A stretch of DNA of 28,411 bases from QS-5-54-17 sp964489295 (GCA_964489295.1 CAZAXT010000010.1:1-28411); one strand, 5' to 3'; counted from the first letter of the stretch, positions 16,239 through 24,998 are shown. The notes: a model not told the origin generated them from the letters alone. Translations and numbers: made by a program.

Positions 16239-16580
16239 TTACTGGTTTTTCCGTGCTTTTACAATGGCAACAAGACGCCAGATGATGACTGCACCTACTC
16301 CCAGGGTAAGAAGCAGACGTAAAATCAATCCGATGTACGTACCTGCGAGAATGCCAAAGAACGGTTCTTCTATAAAGGTGATCAGAATGCTACCTCCTAT
16401 GTAAACTGTTATAGTCCCCGCCAACCATACAATGTGCCGTGAGCTGACTTTTTTGATGCTCATGAGATTTAAAACCAACAGGATCAGGATGCTCACGTTA
16501 ACGAGTACTGACACGACCGATGATGCCGCCAGCAAGGGTATTCCAATGTAAAGTTCGGATGCGGTCAGGGATTCGGGCAT
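16239..16580 (-). CDS. Small membrane protein, three segments, unknown
   Basis: 113 residues, nearly all hydrophobic, with membrane segments at about 12-38, 49-70 and 75-104 and a short basic C-terminus (VKARKNQ). I do not recognise a family. Its ATG overlaps the stop of the DUF4367 gene by one base (TAATG), so it is coupled to it and real. It is the last gene of the glycosyltransferase operon. A partner or anchor for the upstream membrane protein is a reasonable guess only. Confidence 0.7.
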   Translation of the reverse strand: MPESLTASELYIGIPLLAASSVVSVLVNVSILILLVLNLMSIKKVSSRHIVWLAGTITVYIGGSILITFIEEPFFGILAGTYIGLILRLLLTLGVGAVIIWRLVAIVKARKNQ

Positions 16581-17743
16581 TATAAACTACTGGCCATATT
16601 CACAATCTCTTGCTGACTTAGATAGGTTTCGCTGTCGATGGTGTACATGGTACCACCGTTTACCCACGCCGCGTGGCGGTTATCATAGGTATAAATGGTC
16701 AGGCCGTTTTGCTGGTAGGTCTCGTAATCGCTGGTGCGTCGATTGATATAATTCGTCAACAGACTTTGTGAGTCCCATTGGGTCTGGGATTGAGAGAGCG
16801 AAATCGTCTGATCCTGATCACGGAAGTTTATTGTTAATTGGCCGTTTCCGTATACGATCGGTCCATTGAAATCGTAGTCATCGGGAATATACTCCGGTAT
16901 GGACGCGTTGACATTCGCCCGGCTGGCGGCCACCCGGACGGCGATATCGGGGTAATTCAGGTATGTAACGTACCCGGCCAACAGGAGGATGCATAGTCCG
17001 GCCGTGCCGACCCGGATAGCGGCGTGATCCATGAGATTTACCGGTGATAATCGGCGGAACCACGATTGTTTCTGTTGCATGCCGGTATTTTGCGGCGGCA
17101 TGGTCTCGACGGGTGGCAACTCGTAGTCTTCCAGCTGATATGAATTCTCGGCCGGACTCTCGGAGGTATCGGGTTGTTGAGTGGCTGAATCGGTTTTCAA
17201 TGGATATACCTGATGAGGTTCCATATGAGTAACTTCCGTTGCCCCTTGTGGCGTGTTTGACTGTGCATACTGCGGCTGTGTTCGATACGTGGTATCGGTT
17301 TCCGTAGGCGCGGCGGTGTACGCGGCAGCTTCAACCTGGCGATTCAATTCGGCTCGTGCGGCCATAGTAGCATCATCAGCGAGTTGATTGCTTGTCATCG
17401 TTTCAGCGGCTGTCGTGGTACTCTCGGCCGGTTGAGCTTCCGGTGGCGTGTCAATAGTGGAAGTTTGCCGGGCTGCTCCCTGGGTGTGCAGTGTACGGGC
17501 GTGCATTCCGTGTAATGATTTCGTGGGTGGATTGGATCGCGTCGGCGCTGGTGGCTGGCCCGCCGTTTGCGGTGCGGCGGGCTGCTTCAGGTCGAGTACG
17601 TTGTCAGTAGCGCCGGGTGCCGCAACGGTGGATCCATTCTGGAAACGCTGCAACCGTTCCGTGGCGCGTTGACCACAGTTCATACAGAAAGACTTCCCTC
17701 GCACGTGTACCATATTTGTGTTTTGGCATGTATCACATTGCAT
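16580..17743 (-). CDS. Zinc-ribbon, single-span membrane protein with DUF4367-like outer domain
   Basis: 387 residues. A zinc ribbon of two CxxC pairs (C3/C6 and C20/C23) begins the protein. About 210 residues of P/T/Q/A-rich disordered linker follow, then one membrane segment (about 246-266, around C251). The outward C-terminal domain contains PEYIPDDYDFNGP, YQQNGLTIYTYDNRHAAWVNGGTMY and a last helix, which fits DUF4367. The ribbon would be in the cytosol and DUF4367 outside, so it could carry a signal across the membrane or act as a scaffold. It starts 45 bases after the WecG/TagA gene. No Shine-Dalgarno sequence is evident. Confidence 0.75.
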   Translation of the reverse strand: MQCDTCQNTNMVHVRGKSFCMNCGQRATERLQRFQNGSTVAAPGATDNVLDLKQPAAPQTAGQPPAPTRSNPPTKSLHGMHARTLHTQGAARQTSTIDTPPEAQPAESTTTAAETMTSNQLADDATMAARAELNRQVEAAAYTAAPTETDTTYRTQPQYAQSNTPQGATEVTHMEPHQVYPLKTDSATQQPDTSESPAENSYQLEDYELPPVETMPPQNTGMQQKQSWFRRLSPVNLMDHAAIRVGTAGLCILLLAGYVTYLNYPDIAVRVAASRANVNASIPEYIPDDYDFNGPIVYGNGQLTINFRDQDQTISLSQSQTQWDSQSLLTNYINRRTSDYETYQQNGLTIYTYDNRHAAWVNGGTMYTIDSETYLSQQEIVNMASSL

Positions 17744-17788
17744 ATCTGTGTTTGTGGAGTTTATGGTTATGTTTATTCCCTGTCCGTA

Positions 17789-18610
17789 TCATACGATGTT
17801 TTTTTCTTTGTGTAAATTCCGATACACCCGGGCGATGAATCGCGGTATAGCCAGTTGTCGACGGATACGGCGTGGCTCCAATGCCAATCGCCACAACCAC
17901 TCCAGGCCCGCTCGTTGCATAAAACGCGGACCTTTCTTGTGTTTGCCGCCAAAGCGTTCGTAGTCGAACGTTCCTCCCTCCCCGATCAATATACCGTGAT
18001 CCAATCGGTCATGTAAGCGATACATTACTTCTTCTTGAAGCGGGTGCCCCAGTCCGAGCAGTACGATATCGGGTCGTGTTTCGTGCAGAGTTTGCTCCAG
18101 TGTATGTTCTAATTGGCTTGAAAATGCGCCGGAACTGTCTTTACCGGGCAAGGTGCCGACGACCGTCAGCTCCGGGATGGCCCGCTGCAACGTCTCCGCG
18201 GTCTGCTCGATCGACCGCTCTTTAGGCGAGCCGACCAGGAATACGCTCCGGTCGTGTTCAGCGGCCGCCTCCAGAAGCGGCCAGGTAAAGTTAATACCGG
18301 CGAACTTCTCGGGGAGTTCGGTGCGGATGCGCTCAGGATGCAGAGCAATCTGGGATAAGGTTTTGAATAGTTGCCAGGGTGAACCATTGGTTTGCTGATA
18401 ATGAGTCGCCCATTGCCAGGAGACACCGTCGGGCAGGGATAGCCAGGCCGCGTTTAAAATTTCCGGTGAGCGATATTCGGAAAATTCGACGTAGGGTTTG
18501 ATGACATACCGGCATCCGGTTCGACCGCTTTCCGCTATAATCCGTTCGATCGCCTCGTCGATCGATAGTGCGTCCAGCTCGACCCCTAGAACACTATGCC
18601 GCTGTGTCAT
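17789..18610 (-). CDS. WecG/TagA/CpsF-family glycosyltransferase
   Basis: 273 residues. The family (GT26) transfers an N-acetyl-hexosamine-type sugar from a UDP donor to a lipid-linked sugar in wall polymer or capsule synthesis. Signs are the LPDG motif (D61) near the predicted active site, FLVGSPKE, PDIVLLGLGHPLQEE, and the closing GGTFDYERFGGKHKKGP...LEWLWRLALEPRR. It overlaps the end of the GT4 gene by 17 bases, so both are translated from one message. The two enzymes probably act in the same surface-glycan pathway. The exact sugar and acceptor are unknown. Confidence 0.92.
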   Translation of the reverse strand: MTQRHSVLGVELDALSIDEAIERIIAESGRTGCRYVIKPYVEFSEYRSPEILNAAWLSLPDGVSWQWATHYQQTNGSPWQLFKTLSQIALHPERIRTELPEKFAGINFTWPLLEAAAEHDRSVFLVGSPKERSIEQTAETLQRAIPELTVVGTLPGKDSSGAFSSQLEHTLEQTLHETRPDIVLLGLGHPLQEEVMYRLHDRLDHGILIGEGGTFDYERFGGKHKKGPRFMQRAGLEWLWRLALEPRRIRRQLAIPRFIARVYRNLHKEKNIV

Positions 18611-19703
18611 CCCCGGCCTGTGATTCCTGAATGATCGATTTCAATTTTTTGGCGAAAGTTTCGGTGGAAAATTGTTGGGCTCGATTCCTGAGAGTCGTCC
18701 CATCAAACCGCATACCTTCGAACCGTTCAATAGCGTGATTAATCCCGGCCGGGGTTTGCTCCCGGAACAATACTCCGGTTTCCCCGTCGTTCATCGTTTC
18801 AGTCACGCCGCCTTCTCCGTAGGCGATAACCGGCGTACCACTGGCCACAGCTTCCACGGGAGCGATGCCGAAATCTTCTACGTTCGGGAAGATTAACCCT
18901 TTGGCTTCAGCTAGCAATTCGGCGCGATTTTCATCCGAGAGATATCCGGTGAATCGTATATTACCAGCAGCCATATTTTCCAAACGCTTCCGATCCGGCC
19001 CATCTCCGATGATTGTGAGTTTTTTGCCCGATATATTGAATGCTTCTATGGCTGCATCGATTTTTTTATATGGAGTCAACGCGGCTAATGTTACATAATA
19101 ATCACGTTTTTTATCCGGACTGACATATGCAAATGATGATGTTTCAACGGGTGGATGTACGATTTCAGCCTCCCGTCGGTAAAACTTTTTAATTCTGTTG
19201 CGGGACGTCTCTGAATTGGTCAAAAATTTATCTACCCGGGCTGCGCCCGCATAATCCCAGATACGCATTTTTCCTGTTTGGCGACGGGCATACCATCGCC
19301 GGACCGGTCCTATGTGTTGTTCATCGAGGTATTGCGGCCAGTAGTCCCACACGAAGCGCATGGGAGTGTGGCAATAACAAATATGCAAGGTTTCCGGATT
19401 GGTAATTATGTTTTTAGCGAACGCCGAAGAAGATGAAATAACGACATCATATTGGCGAAAATCCCACGACTCTATGGCGTTCGGAATAAACGGAAGCAGG
19501 TATCTGCTTCGTTGCTTGAGCGTACGAGGGGCTCGTTGTAAATAACTGGTATGTATCCGTTCACGGGGGTAATCAAATCGTTCCGGATTAAAAATCAACG
19601 TGTAAATGGGCGCTTCCGGAAACATATCAGCTAATACGTCAAACACTTGCTCCGCACCACCCCGTTTTGTATTCAACCAGTCATGGACCAACGCTACGTT
19701 CAT
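18594..19703 (-). CDS. GT4-family glycosyltransferase
   Basis: 369 residues, GT-B fold. The N-terminal acceptor half starts MNVALVHDWL with the glycine-rich RGGAEQV. The C-terminal donor half has VTLAALTPYKKIDAAIEAF, IIGDGPDRKRL and the EX7E motif EDFGIAPVE (E276 and E284). It would be a retaining nucleotide-sugar transferase at the inner face of the membrane. First gene of the operon with WecG/TagA, DUF4367 and the small membrane gene. TATAAT lies at 19735-19730 and GAGAGAAG 6 bases before the ATG, so this operon has an ordinary leader of about 20 nt. Confidence 0.93.
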   Translation of the reverse strand: MNVALVHDWLNTKRGGAEQVFDVLADMFPEAPIYTLIFNPERFDYPRERIHTSYLQRAPRTLKQRSRYLLPFIPNAIESWDFRQYDVVISSSSAFAKNIITNPETLHICYCHTPMRFVWDYWPQYLDEQHIGPVRRWYARRQTGKMRIWDYAGAARVDKFLTNSETSRNRIKKFYRREAEIVHPPVETSSFAYVSPDKKRDYYVTLAALTPYKKIDAAIEAFNISGKKLTIIGDGPDRKRLENMAAGNIRFTGYLSDENRAELLAEAKGLIFPNVEDFGIAPVEAVASGTPVIAYGEGGVTETMNDGETGVLFREQTPAGINHAIERFEGMRFDGTTLRNRAQQFSTETFAKKLKSIIQESQAGDDTAA

Positions 19704-19729
19704 ACTACACTTCTCTCATAACTGTTTGC

Positions 19730-19735
19730 ATTATA
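19730..19735 (-). promoter_or_regulatory. -10 element (TATAAT) of the glycosyltransferase operon
   Basis: Perfect TATAAT on the minus strand, about 27 bases before the GT4 ATG. No good -35 stands 16-18 bases upstream, so the promoter may need an activator or be weak. Confidence 0.5.
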
Positions 19736-19770
19736 CGTGGTATACCCTGTTTTATTCCAGCACGGGCATG

Positions 19771-19945
19771 GCGATGGAGTATGGAGAATGGAGTATGAAA
19801 GCGCATATACAGGATAAAAATTCGGAACGATACTCTATTTTCCTCGTTTTTCCTCATGCATTTCTTCACCCTACAACCTTTCATCCCGTATCTCATACCC
19901 TCTTCGCTTATCACCTGTCACCCAAAACCTGGAATCTGTTCCGAT
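19771..19945. repeat. Intergenic short-word repeat upstream of the GT4 gene
   Basis: GGAGTATGGAGAATGGAGTATG (about 19775-19797) is a degenerate direct repeat. The right half has CCCTACAACC, CATCCCGTATCTCATACCCT and TATCACCTGTCACCC words, close in style to 12340-12400. It lies between mreB and GT4. No gene is seen. Confidence 0.5.
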
Positions 19946-19947
19946 AA

Positions 19948-20955
19948 TCATCCGCTGCTGAGCAGACTTTTCTGATATTCTGCCAGATTCTTTAATGCCA
20001 AACCGGCGCCGTTGACGACGCAGTATTCGGGGTCATCAGCGGTTAGAATGGGCACATCGATGACTTTCTTCAGCAGCTCATCCAAACCGGTCAACTTAGC
20101 TCCGCCTCCGGTGAGTACGATCCCCCGGTCTATAATGTCACTAACCAACTCGGGTGATGTGGCTTCAAGTACCGATCGGATGTTGCGAACGATCTGCTCT
20201 AAAATGTCCTGGATCGGTTCGATAATTTCACTGTCGGCGAGCGTGATGGTTTTTGGCAATCCGCCGACGATGTCCCGTCCCTGCACTTTCATGGAGTGTT
20301 GCTCGTCGTCGGCGATAGCCCGCCCGATCTGATGTTTGACCGTTTCCGCCATATGCTCGCCAATGGACAGATTGTGGTGTTTGCGTAAATATTCTGAGAT
20401 GGCGGCGTCGATTTTGTTACCTCCGACACGAACGCTGGTCTGGGCGACAACGCCGCCGAGCGAAATAACGGCGATCTCGGTCGTACCACCGCCGATGTCG
20501 ATAACCATATTGCCGCGGGGTTCAGTAACCGGAATGCCTGCTCCCAGGGCCGCCGCAACCGGCTCTTCGATCACATAAGCGGCGCGGGCGCCGGCAGCGA
20601 TTGTGGCGTCGATAACCGCCTTTTTTTCGGTCGAGGTGGCGCCGGCGGGTATGCTGATCATGACGTCGGGCTTGACCAACCGGAATCGCCCGATGGATTG
20701 GTTGATGTAATGTTTGAGCATTTCCCGGGTGATCCGAAAGTCGGCTATTACCCCGTCCCGTAGTGGTCGGTGGGATATCAACGCTTCCGGAGTCCGGCCG
20801 AGCATATTTTCGGCCTCTTTCCCGATAGCCACGATACTTCCATCGTCGCTGTTGACCGCTACGACGCTGGGCTCATTGACGACAATGCCGCGCCGGGGTG
20901 TGTACACCAGCGTCGTGACGGTACCGAGATCTATGGCGATTCGTTTCGCAAACAT
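19948..20955 (-). CDS. mreB: Rod-shape actin homologue MreB
   Basis: 335 residues, usual length. Forms membrane-bound filaments that guide lateral wall synthesis. Phosphate-1 loop is IAIDLGTVTT (6-15), phosphate-2 DIGGGTTE (153-160), and the adenosine site GIVLTGGGAKLTGLDEL is near residue 283. No mreC/mreD follows, unlike the common mreBCD order. The start codon is 22 bases from that of the divergent PEGA gene. TATAGT at exactly -12 to -7 and no ribosome site suggest a leaderless message. Confidence 0.97.
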   Translation of the reverse strand: MFAKRIAIDLGTVTTLVYTPRRGIVVNEPSVVAVNSDDGSIVAIGKEAENMLGRTPEALISHRPLRDGVIADFRITREMLKHYINQSIGRFRLVKPDVMISIPAGATSTEKKAVIDATIAAGARAAYVIEEPVAAALGAGIPVTEPRGNMVIDIGGGTTEIAVISLGGVVAQTSVRVGGNKIDAAISEYLRKHHNLSIGEHMAETVKHQIGRAIADDEQHSMKVQGRDIVGGLPKTITLADSEIIEPIQDILEQIVRNIRSVLEATSPELVSDIIDRGIVLTGGGAKLTGLDELLKKVIDVPILTADDPEYCVVNGAGLALKNLAEYQKSLLSSG

Positions 20956-20977
20956 ATATATACTATACTATAGACGC
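20956..20977. promoter_or_regulatory. 22-base bidirectional promoter core between mreB and the PEGA gene
   Basis: The whole gap is an AT block of alternating TATACT/TATAGT. For mreB, TATAGT (20967-20962) sits at -12 to -7 from the ATG. For the PEGA gene, TATACT (20964-20969) sits at -14 to -9 and TACTAT at -12 to -7. The two -10 elements overlap, so polymerase can serve only one direction at a time, and any -35 must lie inside the opposite gene. Confidence 0.6.
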
Positions 20978-22351
20978 ATGAAGCCGCGACTTAAACAGAT
21001 TATCCGATGGATTAAATATCCGGCGCTTATTGCTGGAATCACGGTTGTTACGATCGCATTGGTCGCCTACGGACGCGGCTATTTTTATAGTTTTGAAACG
21101 GGCGAAATCGCGAGTGGCGGGTTGTTGTATATCAACTCGGAACCGAGCGGCGCCAATGTCCGCATCGATGATTCTGCTCAGGGCACGACCGAAACCCGGA
21201 TTCGACTTGCCTCCGGTCAATACGGGGTAGAATTGCAGCGGGATGGATATCGTTCGTGGACCAAGGAGGTCCGGATCAGTGAAGCTGACGTTACCTATGC
21301 TCGCTACCCGGTGCTTGTACCCAATACGGTACCATCTGAGCCGGTGCGGGATTTGTCCAATGTCAGGTTCATATCCCAGAGTGATGATCAGCAGTATTTG
21401 GCAGTAGCCGAAACGGTCGATGGTGGTGACAGGATTCGGGTCTTCCGGGTTGGTGCATCCGAATCCTCACGAATAGTATTCACTCCTCCGTCCGGACAGC
21501 GTCGATTCACAGTCCAGGATATCGTCTGGTCGCCCGATGTCTCCCGTGCGTTTGTCCATACGGCAACTCCCGATGGAGCGACACGGTATTTCACGTTTAA
21601 TCCTGATGTGACGGAAAGCGGCCGAGCCATTAACAGTCTTGCCGGTACCATGGTTCGTAATCCGGTTTTCGGTGAAAACGACACGTTCATATACGGCATG
21701 ACGGATGACGACGTCTTACGTCGTGCATCAGTAATGGACGGATCTCAGCAAACTGTCGCACGGAATATCGCTGCGTTTGATGTGTACGAGGACCATATAT
21801 ATGCGGTTCAGCAGGTATCCGGCGGCACCCGGCTGGTGCGTATCGATGACGGTAATGTCGCGTCTTTGCTCGCGTACCCCACATCTTATGCTTATGAGTT
21901 AAAAACAATCCGGCATGCGGACGCGCTTTACATCGTATTGCACAATACGGACACGAACCAGGTAACACTTGTAACCAATATCGGGTCCGACGTCGACACG
22001 ATGTCGTTACCACCGGGTGTAGCTGAACATATGACTATAAGTCCGAACGGACAGTATGTCGTCATGCGTACTGGCACCTATTTTACGACGTACGACCTGG
22101 AGCGTGAGCAAACATACCGGTTTACCTTGCCTGATGTCGATGCAGAACCGCAATGGTATACCGATCACCACATGGTGACGGTCAGTCAAGACGAGGTAAT
22201 CCTGTTTGAATTCGATGGGGCTAACAGCGAATACTTAACGGCCGCCCGACCGTTCCGGGTTTTCGGTAATCACCAACGCGATGATGTGTACAGCATCCAG
22301 CGGAATCAACTGACCGATCAGTTGCAACTACAACGCACGGATTTGGAGTAA
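20978..22351 (+). CDS. PEGA-domain membrane protein with beta-propeller-like C-terminus
   Basis: 457 residues from the ATG at 20978; a longer in-frame reading back to 20714 is the shadow of mreB. One N-terminal membrane segment (about 12-32) is followed by a PEGA domain (about 45-110: GGLLYINSEPSGANVRIDD, RLASGQYGVELQRDGYRSW), a wall- or surface-binding fold. The rest (about 125-457) is a series of short beta-rich repeats, such as DIVWSPDVSRAFVHTA and HMTISPNGQYVVMRTG, typical of TolB/WD-like propellers. The bulk should lie outside the membrane. It is divergent from mreB and ends with a terminator near 22503-22537. Confidence 0.85.
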   Translation: MKPRLKQIIRWIKYPALIAGITVVTIALVAYGRGYFYSFETGEIASGGLLYINSEPSGANVRIDDSAQGTTETRIRLASGQYGVELQRDGYRSWTKEVRISEADVTYARYPVLVPNTVPSEPVRDLSNVRFISQSDDQQYLAVAETVDGGDRIRVFRVGASESSRIVFTPPSGQRRFTVQDIVWSPDVSRAFVHTATPDGATRYFTFNPDVTESGRAINSLAGTMVRNPVFGENDTFIYGMTDDDVLRRASVMDGSQQTVARNIAAFDVYEDHIYAVQQVSGGTRLVRIDDGNVASLLAYPTSYAYELKTIRHADALYIVLHNTDTNQVTLVTNIGSDVDTMSLPPGVAEHMTISPNGQYVVMRTGTYFTTYDLEREQTYRFTLPDVDAEPQWYTDHHMVTVSQDEVILFEFDGANSEYLTAARPFRVFGNHQRDDVYSIQRNQLTDQLQLQRTDLE

Positions 22352-22502
22352 CGGATAGTAGTAAAGTATTCAGTATGGGGTATGCAAAGGATGATATAAC
22401 ATCTCTACCTTCGCCCGATTCCATCCCATATCGTTCTATCATCCTGAGCGGAGCCCGAAGGATCTTTCTTGTCGGAGTATGGAGAAAGGAGTATGGAGTA
22501 TG
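22352..22502. repeat. Short-word repeat downstream of the PEGA gene
   Basis: It holds GTAAAGTATTCAGTATGGGG (22361-22380) and GGAGTATGGAGAAAGGAGTA (about 22475-22494, continuing TGGAGTATG). These flank the TGAGCG-type element at 22441-22465. Same texture as 19771-19800. Confidence 0.55.
22441..22465 (+). repeat. TGAGCG-type intergenic inverted element
   Basis: ATCCTGAGCGGAGCCCGAAGGATCT in two parts: ATCCTGAGCG (22441-22450) and GAGCCCGAAGGATCT (22451-22465). The outer ATCCT and AGGAT pair. It closely resembles the ATCCTGAGCGAAGCGAAGGATC sequence scattered in gaps of many unrelated bacterial genomes. A relative lies at 26716-26740. Confidence 0.65.
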
Positions 22503-22537
22503 CGGGATCGTATGGTGTATTCTACGTCCCGATTTTT
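22503..22537 (+). terminator. Rho-independent terminator of the PEGA gene
   Basis: CGGGA and CGTA (22503-22512, one bulged T) pair with TACG and TCCCG (22523-22531) around a 10-base loop, followed by ATTTTT. Its T run overlaps the stop codon of the convergent sortase gene at 22536-22538. Confidence 0.7.
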
Positions 22538-24770
22538 AGAACAAATCCCCCATGAATTCGAAGAAACTCCGGCTGGAATCACTGGGGAGAGCTTGTGACT
22601 CGCGTGAAGATGCATCTTCGGGGTCGGTGTTTTGATTCGGGTCCGGCGTGACTTGCCGTGCTTGCACGATCAACCGTTGCCAACTCGTTCCCGGTGGAGT
22701 ACAAGTGATCAACGTTAAGCGTGGCTCTTCAGTTTGGTTTAACACACTGGTGTTGGTCGGTTCGACGACTTTCTTGGTTTCCACTTGGTATACGTAGCGA
22801 GTACCCTGGTAATGCAGCACGATCTCATCGTTCTGCTGTAATTTGTCTAATAGAATGAACGCGAATTTATATTTGCCGCTATCCCACCAGTTGTTGGATG
22901 AGTGCCCCACGATGACGACATTACCGTTCTCACCCGGTTTGGCAGTGGTCCCATAATGTACTACGCCACGCTCAAGCGCTTTCTGGACTTTCTCTTCCGC
23001 GAAGCTGGGTTCGTCATAGACAACAGGGACGTTAACGTCGATCTGCGGGATGATGATGCTCGGCTCATCGCCGATCGGCGCGTCCGAGTTTACCGATCCC
23101 GAAGGTGCTTGGATGCCGCCGCTGGGCGTGGTCAGGTACTGCACTTGCCCCAGAATGACTTGAGCATTGAAGACGCCAAATATAAGGATGCCGAATGCGG
23201 CCGCCGACACGGCCGATTTGAACCGGATCTTTTTGGCCCGGTTGCCTGCGCTGGCAATTTTTGATCGTACGGCGTGCTTCCATCCCGTGTTCTGATCGGT
23301 CACGGCGCTTTCTTGCTCCGCCGGCGCTTCCGTCGTAGCGGCAGTCGTTGCTACTGCTTCCCCTTCACTTGATTGCGCCGTTTGGGGTAATTGGAAGGTC
23401 GTACCGCTCGCTTCGGAGGCGGTTTCGGTGCCGTGTTCGGTCGGCTGTGTAACCGTTTCCGGTTGACCGGTTTGCTGTGGAAGTTGTCCTTGTTGTTCGA
23501 GGTTTTGCTGTGGTGCCGGTTGCGGGGTTCCGGATTGTTGGAATTGTTGCGATGGGTTTTCTTGGGGAGGCGGCGGCTGGATCTGGGTGTGTCCGTACAG
23601 TCCGGATTCGGGTTGATGCGGTTGATCGTCGGTATCGGGCGGCGGTTGCGGGGGTCGTGTGTCAGGTGCCGGCGCGGCGTATTGTTGCTCTGATTCGGCT
23701 GGCGGTTGCGATACATCCGGTTGCGATGACGGCTGCGGCTGATCGAATGCCGGTGGTGATTGTTGCTGCGTTTCGATAGCTTGCTGCGGTTGCGGTGGTT
23801 GCTCCGGAGGGGGTGGCTGTGGCGCCGGTTCTGGTGATGGTGGCGGAGCCGTACCCTGATCTGGTGGAGCGGGTACGTGTTCCGGTGGTTGTTGATCGTT
23901 TGGTTGTTGTGGCTGAGATGGCGTCTCAGACGGAATTTCTACTGGTTCAGCGCTTGGTTGCGGTGATTGCTCCGGCTGTGGTGGCGGTGTCGCCGTTGTT
24001 GTCTCCTCCTCGGGCGGGGGCGGTTGCTGCTCAACGGATTGCACAGGTGCGGCTGCCGGTTGCTGGGGTTCCGGTGGTGTGGTTTGTGTGTCAGCGGCCG
24101 GTATGTCCTGGGGCTGTTGCGTTTCAGGAAGTGGTTGCTGGGGTTGTTGCTGGGCCATAGCCGCATTTTGATCGTACTGAGGTTGGGGTGGTTGCTGAGT
24201 ATCCTGGTTTACCTGCGGCATCCCGGGGTGTGCATTTTCCGCGTACTCAACCGGTGGCTGTTGTGGTGGTGGGGGTTCGGGTGCCGTATTATATCCGGTG
24301 TCGACAACAGGTTGCTGCCCGGAAGCATCAGCGGGATTCTGGGGTTCTCCTGCAGTGGAAAATTGCGCAATATCCGGTGGCTGCAACTGGAATCCGGCCG
24401 CATCAGGTTGTTGGTATGGTTGGCCGTCGACTCCGACTGATGGCTGTTGATCGGGCGGACCAGCGGAACCCTGACCGGCAACGTATTGTGCATCCTGAGA
24501 CGCGTATGGTGGCTCTTGTGGGGGCGGTGTTTGTTGATCGTGGGGAGTATTAGCCGGGGCGTCTTGCAGTTGAACCGTATCGTACGGCGGATTCTGTTCC
24601 GGCATCTGGGCATCAGGTTGCTGCGGTGGCATGTTCGATTGCTGCGGTTCGTCTGGCTGCGTAGCGTATTGGTCAGAGGGTACGTTCTGGCCCGATGGTT
24701 CTTGTGGCGGACCGTCATTTTGACCGTCGTTTGATCGCAGCGGATACGGATATTGGTGGTTGTCGTCCAT
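22536..24770 (-). CDS. Sortase with a very long P/Q-rich N-terminal arm
   Basis: 744 residues. The first 490 or so are almost entirely P, Q, A, T, D and E. Then comes a basic patch (HAVRSKIASAGNRAKKIRFK), one membrane segment (about 523-541), and a sortase domain from about 570. Catalytic residues are all present: H623 in IVGHSSN, C690 in TLITCTPPG, R699 in SWQRLIV. Sortases join proteins carrying a sorting signal to the wall or to each other at the outer membrane face. As type II membrane proteins they keep the N-terminus inside, so the huge arm should be cytosolic. The 35 residues at the C-terminus are also disordered. GGAG (24787-24784) precedes the ATG at rather long range. No substrate gene with a sorting signal is visible here. 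Confidence 0.9.
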   Translation of the reverse strand: MDDNHQYPYPLRSNDGQNDGPPQEPSGQNVPSDQYATQPDEPQQSNMPPQQPDAQMPEQNPPYDTVQLQDAPANTPHDQQTPPPQEPPYASQDAQYVAGQGSAGPPDQQPSVGVDGQPYQQPDAAGFQLQPPDIAQFSTAGEPQNPADASGQQPVVDTGYNTAPEPPPPQQPPVEYAENAHPGMPQVNQDTQQPPQPQYDQNAAMAQQQPQQPLPETQQPQDIPAADTQTTPPEPQQPAAAPVQSVEQQPPPPEEETTTATPPPQPEQSPQPSAEPVEIPSETPSQPQQPNDQQPPEHVPAPPDQGTAPPPSPEPAPQPPPPEQPPQPQQAIETQQQSPPAFDQPQPSSQPDVSQPPAESEQQYAAPAPDTRPPQPPPDTDDQPHQPESGLYGHTQIQPPPPQENPSQQFQQSGTPQPAPQQNLEQQGQLPQQTGQPETVTQPTEHGTETASEASGTTFQLPQTAQSSEGEAVATTAATTEAPAEQESAVTDQNTGWKHAVRSKIASAGNRAKKIRFKSAVSAAAFGILIFGVFNAQVILGQVQYLTTPSGGIQAPSGSVNSDAPIGDEPSIIIPQIDVNVPVVYDEPSFAEEKVQKALERGVVHYGTTAKPGENGNVVIVGHSSNNWWDSGKYKFAFILLDKLQQNDEIVLHYQGTRYVYQVETKKVVEPTNTSVLNQTEEPRLTLITCTPPGTSWQRLIVQARQVTPDPNQNTDPEDASSRESQALPSDSSRSFFEFMGDLF

Positions 24771-24866
24771 ATGATTGGCTATTCTCCTGTATTTATAGTA
24801 AAATTAACCACGTCAATACTCAAGTTGACCGATGTTTTTTACGCACGTTCAAGCCAGAAAATATGT

Positions 24867-24954
24867 GCCGGAGTGGCGGAATTGGCAGACGCGTTAGACT
24901 CAAAATCTAATGAGGCCTAGCCTCGTGTGGGTTCGAGTCCCACCTCCGGCACCA
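24867..24954 (+). tRNA. tRNA-Leu (anticodon CAA), CCA encoded
   Basis: Acceptor GCCGGAG pairs with CTCCGGC; discriminator A; CCA encoded. Anticodon stem TTAGA/TCTAA encloses CTCAAAA, giving CAA for UUG codons. The long variable arm (TGAGGCCTAGCCTCG) marks a class II tRNA, and the T arm is GTGGG-TTCGAGT-CCCAC. TTGACC at 24825-24830 could be a -35, but no fitting -10 was found. Confidence 0.96.
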
Positions 24955-24998
24955 TTAAATTTCGTCCGTCTTTATCTTAAGTTCAAATTGTCGAAAAC

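Noticed and set aside
20714..20977. In-frame upstream extension of the PEGA protein
   Set aside because: The extra 88 residues are the antisense shadow of mreB; the ATG at 20978 directly precedes the membrane segment.
23391..24734. Plus-strand reading frames rich in G, V, R and L opposite the sortase arm
   Set aside because: They are the complement of P/Q-rich codons; only the minus frame leads into a catalytic domain.
24825..24853. TTGACC as promoter -35 of tRNA-Leu
   Set aside because: The hexamer 17 bases downstream (TTCAAG) does not resemble a -10.
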